Shown: positions 19,965 to 31,280, counted from the stretch's first letter. The stretch is 64,000 nt of DNA from Polytrichum commune (GCA_950295325.1 OX485803.1:63255554-63319553), one strand, 5' to 3'. Notes: a model not told the origin generated them from the sequence alone. Translations and numbers: made by a program.

Positions 19965-20566
19965 TTCACGAACGTGCGTTCATAAATATCAATTGATATT
20001 ATTTTGCAATTATACAGAAACATCCGTTCATTTATGCACATGCCTCCTACTACTACGCTATAGATGTTTCTTCTGATGGGTCAACATTTTTACAAACACG
20101 ATTAGGGCTAGAACACATGATTGATCGTTCGTATGCATACGCCCATATGTTTCGGCCAGGACTTACGAACGATCGTTCGTATACATACACCCTTGAGTTT
20201 AGGCTCTACCTTGGGTTCGGTCGTTCCTAGATACACACCCGTCAAAGACATGCCCTTCAATTACGATGCTTGTTGCATGTGGATAATGATGCAGGTGCAT
20301 TTTGGGTACTCCTGAGCAATGCACGTTGCTTATCCCTTTTACAATTCATTGTTTGTTGGGTTGATATTCTCGTCCGCGTGTTCGTGAATATATGTGCGTA
20401 TGCTCTCCTTTGTTGGTTGGCAACACTTCCCATGTTTTATTAGCAAATCGACCCAAAACCCTTCACGGTTAATATGTACCACAATTGCATGCTGTTGTCC
20501 ATTGGTGTGTGACTCCCACGTAGTATTTGCTTGTCATGGCGTTGTTTTCGAACGCACGTTCGTCTT
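19965..20566. repeat. Three more palindromes before the DUF7869-like gene
   Basis: Cores at 19969 (one mismatch), 20166 and 20549, plus half-sites at about 20123, 20213 and 20365. The last core ends 145 bp before the start codon at 20707 and may lie in the promoter or 5' leader. Confidence 0.9.
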
Positions 20567-20706
20567 CATATGTGAGGTCCCCCAACGGTGCCGCGAGAGT
20601 TGTTTGTGTTTTTTGAGCCATATATCTACACAGCTCTCGTTTTCGCTTTTGTGTGCATTGCGGTGCTTCTTGTTTTGGTCATTGATTAGTGGTTTGCTTA
20701 GGTTGG

Positions 20707-23670
20707 ATGGCGCTGCCCGTGGCATATAGTTCATTGGAATTGTCCACAATTTCTTCCTCCTCCGATGGTGAGTGTGAACTTTCTTCCCCTTCGGCGGGTT
20801 GTAATGGTCTGCCAAACGTGATGGGGGAGTTTGTGGATATATCCTCCCATGAATCTTTAGAAGTGCACGAACAATCTCTACATTCCAAGGATGACCACGA
20901 TGACATTCCGTTGTGTGCCGGTTTCAGGAGGGAGCAATGGGTTGGCCTTGATGTCGTCTTACTCAACGACATTGGTGTCCCTGTGGCAGATGGCATATGT
21001 AGAAACTCTGATCCCCGTGATTGTGTGGATGCCAACCCCCTTGGTCCGAACGATGTTGGTGTGTGCATCTTGAATTCATTGCTTCCGCTTGAGGTCCCGG
21101 TGACATGGAGATTTTCCTTGCGTCGATGGCCTTTTTGTCGGGTTCTCCATGACGGAGTGAGCTTGTTGGACCATGAGCGGCGCCATAAGCAAACACAATT
21201 AGCTTTGTTGGCCAAAATACGTCCTCACAAAGGCCTACGCAAATATGATTCGAACCGTGTGCCTCGAGGAGATAAGGAGCGTCGACAGGATCGCATATTG
21301 GGAGACGAATCTATCCGTCTTGTGTCCGCCAAAGACTGTTGCTATCGGAAATGTTGCCAGTTTTTCCCACGGGAGAAAATTAAGTCCCTACGTCAAGAGA
21401 CGTGGCTGGCCGATTTCCGTATGAGATCGGCAAAGAAACTCGAGGTCCATAGAAATGTGCACATTGACACCCATGGGCATAAGGTGGTCACACTTGAGAA
21501 TGTGGATGTGTGTTGTACCGCGTGGTATACCATCCACGCCGTGTCAAAGGCTGACTTTTATAGGTTTCAAAAGTATTCATCGTTGGGTCGCCGCTCACAA
21601 TTTCATGGAAATTCGGGCACAAAGAAACCTCGGGAGGCTACACTCCAAGCCTCCGCGACACTCTCCACCATCATAGTCCCATTGGCCGATGCAATGCCCT
21701 ACAAGACGAGGACATTGTCGTCAGGGAAGAAAGTTGTACAAATGGTGTTGCCCACAGGTACAAAATGGAAGAACATATTAACGGACATTAACGAAGTGGG
21801 TCGCATAGCGGGATGTGGTCACATTTCTTTGTCCAAGTTGAGTGTAATTAAAAACCAACAGTTTGCTGAATACATTTTGAAGAGACCTGGGGACAAGTTC
21901 GCTAGGTGTATGACGTGTGAAAAATACAAAGGTCTTCGAGACGCCCACCCCATAGGCACCGAATCCCACTCCAGACACCAAGCAAAATATATTGAACATG
22001 TCAACAACCAAGAGGCTCACCGTCAAGATTACTACAAGAACCGTGCTCTATCCATAATGAGGCCTACAGAGGTTCTAACAATCATCCATGACAAAATGGA
22101 CCACGCCAAGACCGCATGCCCTTGTTATGCACGGAAAATAAAGGCCACGGATGGACTCTTCAAGTTGCCCGTAGCTGTCACAGGTTTGTAGGAAATCACA
22201 AATATGTGTTCAAATTCTATCCAATTTTACTAGATGTGTTTGCGTTAGGTTTCAACTTCACACATCCGTTTAGGGTTGTTGTTGTTATTGTTGTCATTCA
22301 TGGATCGTTTGTTTTTTCCCAGGGATGATTGCCCACGGACATGGAGACGTTAAGTATGCCCATTATGGTCTGGATTTTTACCCTAGCGATGCTAACCACA
22401 CGGTGGGATCATTTGCAAAACTCTTGCGCAATCTTGAGAAGCCACCGGTACATTCATCACGTGCATTGTTTGATGGTTGTGGAACGACACCCCTTTACGA
22501 AGCACTGCTTGCGGGGAAGGAGGTTTGTATGTCGTCATTGCCGGAGCCACCCGGAGAACCTCTTTGTGCGAAACCTTTGCCTCCAACTCTCCACGTTCAA
22601 CTTGATAATTGTGCGAAGGACAACAAATGTCGATATGTATTTTGTTTTTGGTCCTTGCTTGTGGCGAAAGGAATCTTCAAGGAGGTGTTTGTGTCTTTCT
22701 TGATGGTGGGACACACACACGATGACATTGATGCGTCTTTCGGACGGTGGAGCATGAAGTTGCATGAAGAAGATTTTCCAACCATACCACTTCTTATGAA
22801 ATCGTATATGGATTTGGACCATATGCCGGTAATTCCGCACATGATTGAGGAAGTACCAGATTTCAAGGCCTTCATCAAGCCATACATGTTGAAGGGAGGG
22901 GACCGTTTGGTGGGACATACCAAAGCACAACAATTCCGATTCTTTATAAGGGATGATGGTCTCCCGGCCATGCAATTTAAGCTTTTGTGCACATCTCCTA
23001 ATTGGGGCCCGGATGATGGTATACTCATATGGCGTCAAAACAATGATGGGAAATGTTTGCTCCCGGATGGGGATCCAAAGCCTTGCAAACCCGACCCCAT
23101 GAGGAATGGGCCGGAAATCATCAAAGGCATATCCGGATTCATTGAATATTGGAAAGAGTTGTGTGAGGAGGACATCACTAGACGTGTTAGAGATACTCAT
23201 GAACCTTTGATTGCGTATTGGGATCGCATTCGCTCGGCCCTAATGACACTTGGTGGCGACACCCGTACAACTTTAACACAAGGATTTTGGCCACAAAACC
23301 GTTTAACGGTTGTCGAGTCCGACACCATTTTTTTAGCAATGGAGACGTTCGTGAAGAGTTCGCAATGGACGAGCATTACGTTGGCCCTGCCCGAGATCGA
23401 CCGGCACCGTCGTTTCGTGTAGGTGTTGATTGCCATGAAGGTTATTTGGTCCTCGTACGAGCAGGGGATGAGGAGCATCCCAAGCCAATTTGGTTGGTGA
23501 AAGCATTGTCTTCACCCAATTTTGTTCGAACTAGCCCCAACTTTCGTCAAATTGAGGTGGAATATTGTCGTCCAAGCACTAAAGACCAAAACGTGCTACG
23601 CACTTATTTAGGTTGGGACACCAAAAAGAATTTTAAGTGGATAGTGGACTCAGCGTACACACCGGTTTAA
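20707..23670 (+). CDS. DUF7869-like protein, candidate transposase, 2 exons
   Basis: Exon 1 is 20707-22183 and exon 2 is 22323-23670, joined ACAG|GTTTGT...TTCCCAG|GG, about 941 residues. The N-terminal 90 residues are Ser/Asp-rich. A Cys-rich segment (DCCYRKCCQFF) may bind metal. The C-terminal half has, in order, IIHDKMDHAKTACP (near residue 460), VQLDNCAKDNK (near 584) and VGHTHDDIDASFGRW (near 620). I know this order from the eukaryotic family labelled DUF7869 (from memory), and it suggests an RNase H-like acidic triad. Exon 2 changes frame once, probably at the T7 run 23328-23334; one extra T gives 942 codons including stop. Being the only transposase-like gene in the element, it is the best candidate for moving it. 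Function is not proven. Confidence 0.7.
23328..23334 (+). other. Probable frame-change site in exon 2 (T7 run)
   Basis: Before it the frame reads NRLTVVESDTIF; after it a different frame continues DVREEFAMDEHYVGPARD to the stop at 23670. Total exon length is one base short of a whole number of codons. Confidence 0.55.
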
Positions 23671-24218
23671 ATAAACACGGATATTATACTTTGTGCTTTG
23701 AAGCCGTGCAAAGGTTCCAAAACAGAAACAATGACCATCCCCCAAAAACATATAGATTTTGCCAAAGACAACTTGGCACGTATTGCAGCTGCGGTAAATG
23801 ACGCCGAGAATGGATATGAAGCGGAAGATGGAGATGTGTAAACATAACATATTAGGTGGGAGTTAATGGCGAAAAACATGGGCGCTTAGTAGACTTGGTT
23901 TTTATTAGACTTAGTGGACTTGTCACACTCCATTGTTGTATACGTTTGGGATGTGCCATCCAAATTCATAAGAGCTTTACTTATGGGATGCGCACCCCAA
24001 ACTCTATAATGACATAAACCAATTGTTTTTTTAGAATTGATTGTTATTTTCCACAAAGAGCTCACGTTTTCATTTTAATTGAAATTCTCTATTTTTAGTA
24101 ATAAGAATATGCTTTACATGTAAAATTTTAAATCGTCATGTTCTTGATGTTCCCAATATTCCGTATGCCCACAATATTGGCATCCCAAACCATGGGCATA
24201 TTTTATTTTGAGACTTTC
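23671..24218. other. Right subterminal region, no gene
   Basis: Non-coding. A short inverted repeat GAGACTTT/AAAGTCTC abuts the right terminal repeat (24210-24226). CCCAATATT and AATATTGG form another small inverted repeat near 24150-24180. Confidence 0.5.
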
Positions 24219-24246
24219 AAAAGTCTCCGATTAACGAATATAGTGT
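24219..24246 (-). repeat. Right terminal inverted repeat of the 16.4-kb element
   Basis: Ends CGAATATAGTGT on the plus strand, the complement of the left end. Followed by the target copy TTTGTA at 24247-24252. Confidence 0.85.
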
Positions 24247-24565
24247 TTTGTAGCTCCTTTGGTTCATAATGATGGTACATACTTCTTTATTTCTCTCAAA
24301 TTCTATTCCTAGGCAATAATGCAACTCTCTGAGATTGCTCATTTCAAATTATTTCTTGAGCTCCGATTTGAGTCACTTCAATTGGGTTACATTGATTGCA
24401 AATATGATCAAATCATCCATGTAGAAGATTGTTACGCACAAATACTCACCCATTTGTTTGACATACAACAAATGATCCACTTGGCACTTACAAAATCTCC
24501 CGTTGATGAAGAACCAATTGATACAGTGGTACCATGCCCTTGGTGATTGCTTGAGTCCGTACAAA

Positions 24566-25274
24566 CTCGGGGGGTGCACCTTTCATTAAAACCTAGAATC
24601 ACGTGCGTTCACTGCATACTCTAAAAACCCCCTATATACAAGTTATTTTTTTGTGAAATGAAGTAATACACATACAATTGCAACAATAAATATACAAGTG
24701 ACAATATGTATACAAAAAAAATCCATTCATATATAGTCATTAACATAAGTATACAAATATACTTTTGAACAATAATCAATCCCTGTAATATGTATAACAA
24801 AATATCCTAGCTTTCATCAGCAAAGTCGTTGAAAACTTTTTCATCTCCCGGATGTAACTCATAAACATTTGATTCACCAATATATGTCATTGTAGCCAAT
24901 GCAATTATTGTCTCTAAGTCTACCATCAATTGATCAGTAAAATCATATGTCCACTTGTTGTTAGCCCCTTTTTGATACCAACATAAACCAATCTCCACAT
25001 TTGATGGACGGTCCATCAAGTCAATTGGATCCCTATACTCCACCCAACGATTACAAAACTTCCTCCGCATCCAATATGAAAACTTATAATATGTAGTATA
25101 GTAACAATACCATACAAGTACAATTATTGTATACTTTTTAAAGGCCTTCCATATATGTACGTAATTATAAATTATAACATGTATACCATATGTATACGTA
25201 ATACGGCAAGGTCCAAATCAATACCCCTCCTGTGCACTCACGTATACTCGCACATGTTTAGTACACCCCCCGAG
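24566..25274. mobile_element. DNA element, 8-bp TSD family, copy 2 (709 bp)
   Basis: Ends are CTCGGGGGGTGCAC (24566-24579) and the complement of CTCGGGGGGTGTAC (25261-25274), 13 of 14 matching. The target duplication is CGTACAAA at 24558-24565 and 25275-25282. It is inserted in the conserved LYGLKQ codons of the copia RT. It shares terminal sequence with 4409-4654 but is longer and holds an 87-codon frame. Confidence 0.92.
24807..25070 (-). CDS. Hypothetical 87-residue frame inside the 709-bp element
   Basis: Starts MRRKFCNRWVEYRDP and ends FNDFADES. It has a balanced composition (Trp, Tyr, acidic) unlike chance AT-rich frames. I do not recognise the family. It may be a transposase remnant, a captured host exon, or chance. 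Confidence 0.3.
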   Translation of the reverse strand: MRRKFCNRWVEYRDPIDLMDRPSNVEIGLCWYQKGANNKWTYDFTDQLMVDLETIIALATMTYIGESNVYELHPGDEKVFNDFADES

Positions 25275-25690
25275 CGTACAAAGTTTTCTTGAGTTTGCAC
25301 AACAAGTGTTCTTTCCCCTCTTTTACGAACCATTCCGGTTGATCCATGTAGGTCTCCACTTCCAATATTCCATTCAAAAACATTGTCTTTATGTCCATTT
25401 GGAAGATCTCCCAATTCATGGCCGCTCATATTTTGAGAATGCATCTAATAATGATACATTTGGTAAAAGTCTCGTTGAAATCCAATCCGGCCACTTGAAA
25501 ACCTCTCTTTACTACTAACCGTGCATTTTGCCTAACAATTTGACATGATGCATCCTTCTTGGTGCGAAACATCCATTTGCACCCTTGGTGCGGAACTTCC
25601 ATTTGGATGGGGTCGGTCGGCAATGTCGCCTCATCCATATAATCCTCTAGGACATTGGACAACGCCCCTATCCCACTGTTAAATAACCTT

Positions 25691-26460
25691 TTGTCTCTCT
25701 CCTAAGAGTTGGGGCCAGGTAGACATTTTTCCTTAGCCATTGGGGTTGGAGTACCCCAATAGCTTCAAATCTCCACAACTTCGTTGTTCGACCTCGGATT
25801 TTATCAAGCAACCATTTCATTAACATCTACTCTTTGCGTAGATACCGATAGACTCCTCACTTGCCTCATTTGGGCATGTGTTGCAAGATTAATGGTTGTT
25901 CTAACCTCAGCAGTCTTGTATGCTATTTCTAAGTCACTGATGTCCCATCACAACGCCCCTTGGAGTGCTCGGCTTTGTCCCTAGGCAACGCCCCACTCAA
26001 TTTGCCATATCTCCTAGCTTACACCTCCGATTGGGGAGTTCTTGAGCATTCTAGAATCTGGACGCCATAAGCTACCCAATGCTCATGGCCTTATCCTCGT
26101 GACTCCTAATCTATGTGAGTGGGAGGTGTTCTCAATGTCCGGGGCCCTTACCCACACTAGGATCACTTGAGCCCTTCACCCACATTAGGATCACTTGGGC
26201 CCTCTCACCTATGGCACCACAAGTCATGGGTGTCACTCCAGGGTGTCACTCCAGGGTCCCCGTTGTCCCCATGGTATTACGGGTACTCCTCACGGAGATG
26301 TGTGCAACACCTACGCAGTGATGTCAAATGAAAAGAGAAGTTTGATACAAAAGGCATGAAATGTTTGTTTTTGGATGTTCCGCACCAAGGGTGTTATTAA
26401 TGATGGATGAGTTCATCCATTGGCCAAAACCCTACCTTCTCTCATCAACAACTTCTAACG
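25691..26460. other. Intergenic, minor tandem duplications only
   Basis: Short duplications at 26150-26210 (CCCACACTAGGATCACTTG, two copies) and 26228-26252 (GGTGTCACTCCA, two copies). No gene was supported. Confidence 0.5.
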
Positions 26461-26690
26461 AAATATTGTCATGGATAATTGAGATTTGGATGAAAAACCA
26501 CCTAGTAAGTGACAGTAATTGCAACGTTGTATATCTATAATCCCCCCAAAAAAATTACAAGAAATGACAAATATTGCTGGGTTAACATTTAGTGTTGGTG
26601 ACAATACACCACAGTTTACAATTAGTATTTAGCAAGACATTTAAAATTGGTGACACTACACCATGGTTTACAATTGGTGACACTAAATAT
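26461..26690 (+). repeat. Dispersed repeat, partial copy
   Basis: Matches the first half of 5790-6235. The sentence-like motif TTGGTGACACTA is repeated near its end. Confidence 0.65.
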
Positions 26691-27685
26691 CATATTTAGT
26701 GTAGGTTCTGGGTGGGTTAATGTTTATAGCATGCTCTACCTTATAATATAGTGCCCCCAAGTTGATGGAATTGAATCCAAGTTGAGGCTGAGGTTTGTCA
26801 CAACCATAATGGAATGAGTTCAAGTATTTGAATGCAGTCCAGAACATAATACATGCTACTCTGTCATGTCCTGTTTTCTGAACTTCAAATTGAGCCCGTC
26901 TGAATCCTAAGGCTCTGTTATTACCATTGAAATGAAACTTCACCAATACTTCAAAGCACAAAGAACTGGTCACAGATTCCAGTTGGATTTTAGAATTTTA
27001 TCAAATGTGTATTATTCAAAGATACCTGCTTCTTTGGTTCAGAGCTAAGACCACATACACATTCTGTCAGCAGCACAAAACAAAAACTGATGGAATGTGC
27101 AAAGGCTGACAAAACTATTGAGGAGATCCTACTGCAGGTCTCCACTTGTGCACTCTAAATATCCATCACCGCAATCCAAGCAACTGCAGGCATGAACTTG
27201 GAAGCTCCTTCAGAGGCATAGAACATTCTCCTACATCTGCCAATGTTGCAATATCCATCTGTTGGACCTGGTTACAAATTTCACATACAAGAGCAGAAAG
27301 AAGACCAATTTTCATGCTGATTTCAGGCTTGCAGTTGGTTGTACCCATACCCACTGAACTGATTTCTTGTATATCTGGAAATCTGGGATAACAATCATCA
27401 AATAAAAAACTAATCTATTTACCCATGGTCAAGTTCCCGACTATTGGATGTGCAGATAGTAGACTGGTAGACAAAAGCTGTAGATCTTTCACAACCTTTG
27501 ACGATACCCATTCAGGTGAGTACTCTTTAAGAGGTCATTGAACACTTAACTATATCAATCGAAGTATAAATTTACATGCTTTCCAGTGCTACGGTATACA
27601 ATGTTTGAGTTCGAACAAATATAAGTTGTGGTCACATCCTGTAGAGAATAATTTTTCCTAGGGTTACAAAAATAATTTTGGTGGA
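26691..27685. other. Non-coding DNA downstream of IF-2
   Basis: No supported gene. It probably includes the 3' untranslated region of the IF-2 gene at its right end. Confidence 0.4.
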
Positions 27686-30061
27686 TCAGCATTCTATGCG
27701 CGCAGTCCCATTCTGTGATGAGACGAACTTAGGCATCCGCCGAAAGTCTGTTATGCATTGCACCACATCCCCTACTTCAAAGTTGACCCATTCTTCAACA
27801 ATCATCCCACATTCAATACCTTTGCTCACAGTGTCTACATCCTGCTGCTCTCTCTTCAGTGACTGCATGAGACCTTCAAACAAAAGCTCGCCGCTTCGCA
27901 AAACCCTAATGCGGGACGACCGCTGCAGTCGTCCATCAACGACTCGGCAGCCAGCAATCTTGGTTGCACCTTTCCCGTTCCGTCCTTTGCCTTTGAGCTC
28001 AAAGACATTCAAAACCTCAGCTTGGCCAGCCACTTGACATTCCTTGATGCCCGGTGCCATCCCAATGATGAGAGAGCCCACATCTTCCAGAAGATGGTAG
28101 ATAACCCTGTGTTTCAGTACCTTGACTTTGGCAAGGCGAGCTGCTGCTTCAATCCCACACTTCATAGCACCTATGTTAAACCCTACAATTACTGCGTTGC
28201 AACTCTCAGCCAAGTCAATATCTGACTTAGACACTGGCCCAACTCCGGAAAGAATTATGTTAACCCCAACCTGATTGCTACTCAGCTGTGAGAGAGCTTG
28301 GCTGACTGCTTCGCTGGTGCCCTGAACATCTGCCTTCACAATTAATGTCAGCTCCACTTTCTCTGAGATTTGCTCCTCTGCCCCATCTTCAGCAGGTGTT
28401 ACAGCAGCTACACCGTCATTCCGCTGCTTCAACTGCAACAACCGCTTCTGCTCTGCCCTAATTCTCCGACACTGACTCAATTTTCTGGCTCTCTCCTCAC
28501 TGCCCACAACTTGAATGTAATCCCCAGCCTCTGGAAGGCCACGCAGTCCATCAATCTCAACAGGTGTTGCCGGCCCCGCGGATTCCACTGAATGCCCACT
28601 CATGTCCCGGAGAGCTCGCAATCTTCCCCACTGAGTCCCCACCACCACAATTGCACCAGGAACCAGGTTACCAGATCGCACAACAACGGTTGCCAAAGGC
28701 CCACGACCCCGATCAACTCGAGCTTCCACCACAACAGCATGTAGCTCATCAGATGCGCACGCCCTAAGCTCCATCAGCTCAGCTTGCAGGAGCAGAGCTT
28801 CTTCCAGTTTCTCCAGACCTGAGTTTGCAGTTGCGGAGACTTCCACTACCTGGATATCACCCCCAATTTCTTCAAGCTCCAATCCTTCAGCTGCCAGCTG
28901 CTGACGCACTCGGGTTGGATTTGCTTCCACACGATCACATTTCGTCAGGGCCACCACCATTGGGACACCAGCCTCCTGAGCCAGATTCATCGCTTCAAGA
29001 GTCTGTGGCATGACCCCATCATCCGCAGCCACCACCAAAACCACTATATCTGTCACAGCAGTTCCTCGAGCTCGCATGGAGCTGAATGCAGCATGCCCTG
29101 GGGTATCAAGAAATGTGAGAGTCCCCCCGGATGGCATCGAAACAACAAAAGCTCCCAGATGCTGTGTAATCCCTCCAGCTTCCCTCGCTGCCACAGATGT
29201 CTGCCTAAGTGCATCCAACAAGGTAGTCTTCCCATGATCCACATGCCCCATAACAGTAACCACCGGTGACCTGGTCACCTCTGCACCTTCGCCTCCCATT
29301 TCCTGCCCCCTATTTCTAACCACCTTCTTCACACTCATCCCAAACTCCAAAGCAGCGAGCTCTGCAGCATCCGCCCCAACAGTCTGCCCCACCGGCTCCC
29401 CAAACCCTGCCAAAAGGGTTTGGACGACATCCACCGGCTGCTTCAATTGAAATGCTAGCTCAGCAACCGGAATTCCTTCAAAAATCTCTACCACTACATC
29501 AGCCTGCGCAGCTGCCGCGGCTACAAATGCAGCCTGCCTCTCCATCGCCACCGAGACCTTTGGAACACTCGACTCCCCATCCTGCACCTGCTGATTCTTC
29601 TTTCCCTTGTACCGGTGCCCGGATGTCGAACCCGATGGCCCTACCTTTGTCTTCGCACATACAACCGCAGATGACCTAAACCCGCAGTTATGCGAACCTC
29701 CCCGTATCCTCTGGAGTAGGTTATTGCAATTCGAGTATCCTGGCGCTCTAATGCCATCATACCCTAACCCTAACCCTCCCCTGGCAATCCTAAACCTGCC
29801 CAAGGTCCCCTTTACTCCAAGGTACCTGACCAAAGGAGCACCCACAACATCGCCTAACCCAGGACAATCTCTGCCTACCGAAGGAGAGACAACAGCTTCA
29901 GCCTCCCTCAACAATCCTGAAGGTCTGCAGACCGAGTGATTTGAGCACTTCTTTGATGATGATGATGATGATGCGTCATTGATGGCGGCTTTCTTTGTGC
30001 TTGCAATGCTGGCTCGCCACAGGATTGTGAGCGGGGTTGTGCGGCGGCACCACGGCGCCAT
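27686..30061 (-). CDS. Organellar translation initiation factor IF-2 (probably mitochondrial)
   Basis: A single uninterrupted frame of 791 residues. IF-2 is the GTPase that brings initiator tRNA to the 30S subunit. G-domain motifs are complete: GHVDHGKT (272-279), GGITQHLG (297-304), DTPGH (319-323), TKCD (373-376) and an SA motif near 410. An IF2-N-like region ([17 protein letters not shown]) precedes them, and domains II to IV follow ([25 protein letters not shown]). The first 150 residues are Arg/Ser-rich and poorly acidic, as in an organellar presequence; a polyserine run is encoded by a GATGAT-type microsatellite. The length and lack of introns resemble plant mitochondrial IF-2 rather than the longer plastid form, but targeting is inferred. 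The first ATG, at 30061, is used. The same-strand neighbour upstream is mnmG. Confidence 0.95.
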   Translation of the reverse strand: MAPWCRRTTPLTILWRASIASTKKAAINDASSSSSSKKCSNHSVCRPSGLLREAEAVVSPSVGRDCPGLGDVVGAPLVRYLGVKGTLGRFRIARGGLGLGYDGIRAPGYSNCNNLLQRIRGGSHNCGFRSSAVVCAKTKVGPSGSTSGHRYKGKKNQQVQDGESSVPKVSVAMERQAAFVAAAAAQADVVVEIFEGIPVAELAFQLKQPVDVVQTLLAGFGEPVGQTVGADAAELAALEFGMSVKKVVRNRGQEMGGEGAEVTRSPVVTVMGHVDHGKTTLLDALRQTSVAAREAGGITQHLGAFVVSMPSGGTLTFLDTPGHAAFSSMRARGTAVTDIVVLVVAADDGVMPQTLEAMNLAQEAGVPMVVALTKCDRVEANPTRVRQQLAAEGLELEEIGGDIQVVEVSATANSGLEKLEEALLLQAELMELRACASDELHAVVVEARVDRGRGPLATVVVRSGNLVPGAIVVVGTQWGRLRALRDMSGHSVESAGPATPVEIDGLRGLPEAGDYIQVVGSEERARKLSQCRRIRAEQKRLLQLKQRNDGVAAVTPAEDGAEEQISEKVELTLIVKADVQGTSEAVSQALSQLSSNQVGVNIILSGVGPVSKSDIDLAESCNAVIVGFNIGAMKCGIEAAARLAKVKVLKHRVIYHLLEDVGSLIIGMAPGIKECQVAGQAEVLNVFELKGKGRNGKGATKIAGCRVVDGRLQRSSRIRVLRSGELLFEGLMQSLKREQQDVDTVSKGIECGMIVEEWVNFEVGDVVQCITDFRRMPKFVSSQNGTARIEC

Positions 30062-30771
30062 TACCCTTAAATCAGACTACCATGATGGGAAAAAAGCGCG
30101 TCCTTAGAGATTGTTGGAGCAGGAGGAGAGGAATTGAAAGCAGGAGAGGAAGAAGATCCTCGAAACAGACGATGCTCCGGACGAAGAAACCGAAAGAGGA
30201 GATGTGAAGCGCACAGAGGGCTTTGGGGCAGTTGTGAGTCCGCGCCTTTCATCCACTGAAATCATCCATCGCCGCTTTTGTGACTGTGCTGTGATTGTTG
30301 GATGGTCACGAGGAAGGTGGATGAAGTGTCCTCCTCTTGGATGAGAGATTTGTCCTTTGGGAAATGTAAGTTAAGCTTAATCTTTCCAATACTTTGAAGC
30401 CTTTCATTGAGGGGCTCATCACACTGGCCAATTCTCACACCATCCATCAGCATCTCCAGCTGTCATAGTGTGAAAAGTGGTGGGCCAGCATCTATTAAAA
30501 TACAATCTTGATTTGTAAACCAAAAAAAAAAAAAAAAAAAAAACTATCAATCAAGGATAAGTATCCTTTGGTCTCGCATGTTTCTCCAAATGTTGAAGAT
30601 GGTAGCCCAATCCATTGCATCCACTTCAAACCCACAAAGGAAGACCCGCATAAGAGCATCAAGGGTCTTCAAGTTCGACATATTGCCCAAGTGGCTTTTG
30701 ATTGCATTTTGTTTGGAAAATCCTCTCACAAATAGCTAAACTTGATGGAATGAGTATAATTTTTTGCCAAA

Positions 30772-30930
30772 CTTCAAGGCCTTGTGGATACTGATAGGAT
30801 TCCACTCACAGACTCAACAACACTATTGATTCCAATCAAACGTCAACTCAAGCATTGCATTGAATCAATGAGAATTTCACATTGTATATTAAACTCAATT
30901 GAAGGGGATCTCTGCCCTATGCAAGACCTC
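30772..30930 (+). repeat. Diverged direct repeat, copy 1
   Basis: Similar to 31126-31280: both contain ACAACACTA, CAAGCATTG, ATTAAACTCAATT and GGGGATCTCT in order. The copies are about 355 bp apart. Confidence 0.75.
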
Positions 30931-31125
30931 AACAATAAAATCATTCTAAGTTGAGATGGCTACTTTCCCCGATATTTAATCAAATAAAGCACTCTAGATC
31001 TCCTCCCACTTTTAAAACATCAAATCAAGTGACTTGGGAATTGATCACAAAAATATCTATCACAAATGTAGGCAATGCCACTGGTGAGAGTGGATTATCT
31101 ACCACTAGCCTAAAGTAAGTGATGA

Positions 31126-31280
31126 ACTTTAGGGACTTGTGAACATTGATAGCATTCAAATCACAAACCCAACAACACTACTGCTTCCAGTCTAGCTTCA
31201 ATTCAAGCATTGTGGATTGGACATTGTACATTAAACTCAATTTGGAGGGGATCTCTACACTATGCAAAGTCTACCTCAAA
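31126..31280 (+). repeat. Diverged direct repeat, copy 2
   Basis: Partner of 30772-30930. Confidence 0.75.

Larger units (their letters stand above)
7836..24246. mobile_element. 16.4-kb TIR DNA transposon, apparently undescribed
   Basis: Both ends are fixed by the interrupted copia remnant. The left end (7836-7863) and the complement of the right end (24219-24246) match at 25 of 28 positions: ACACTATATTCG, then GTATTT versus TTAATC, then GGAGACTTTT. Flanks are CTTGTA (7830-7835) and TTTGTA (24247-24252): a 6-bp duplication with one mismatch, or a 5-bp TTGTA with one spare base. Cargo is a minus-strand ParB-like/FCP1-like gene, a plus-strand DUF7869-like gene, a doubtful proline-rich frame, and 35 CGAACGNNCGTTCG palindromes. 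A PIF/Harbinger-like MITE is nested inside. The superfamily is not assigned: the CACTA string begins at base 2 of each end, but the 3-bp TSD of CACTA elements is absent. Confidence 0.85.
24253..25690 (-). pseudogene. Copia pol remnant, RT half (interrupted by a MITE)
   Basis: The minus strand reads CKWMFRTKKDASCQIVRQ (about 25570), DFNETFTK, LKKTLYGLKQSPRAWYH once the MITE at 24566-25274 is removed, FYMDDLIIFA (about 24400), then LHYCLGIEFERN and MNQRSY. These are Ty1/copia RT blocks in order, with scattered stops; the FYMDDL box is a variant of YVDDL. The sequence is continued by 6830-7829 across the 16.4-kb insertion. Confidence 0.9.

Noticed and set aside
7836-24246. Polinton/Maverick or integrated giant virus
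   Set aside because: A 6-bp duplication and large size would fit, but no PolB, retroviral-type integrase, packaging ATPase, protease or capsid gene is seen, and the terminal repeats are only 28 bp.
7836-24246. CACTA (En/Spm) element
   Set aside because: CACTA appears at base 2 of both ends, but the three bases outside (TAA and TTT) do not match, and no TnpD-like transposase is seen.
30508-30735. 75-codon frame after the A-run as a gene
   Set aside because: The poly-Lys start is just the A-run, and the rest has no recognisable family.
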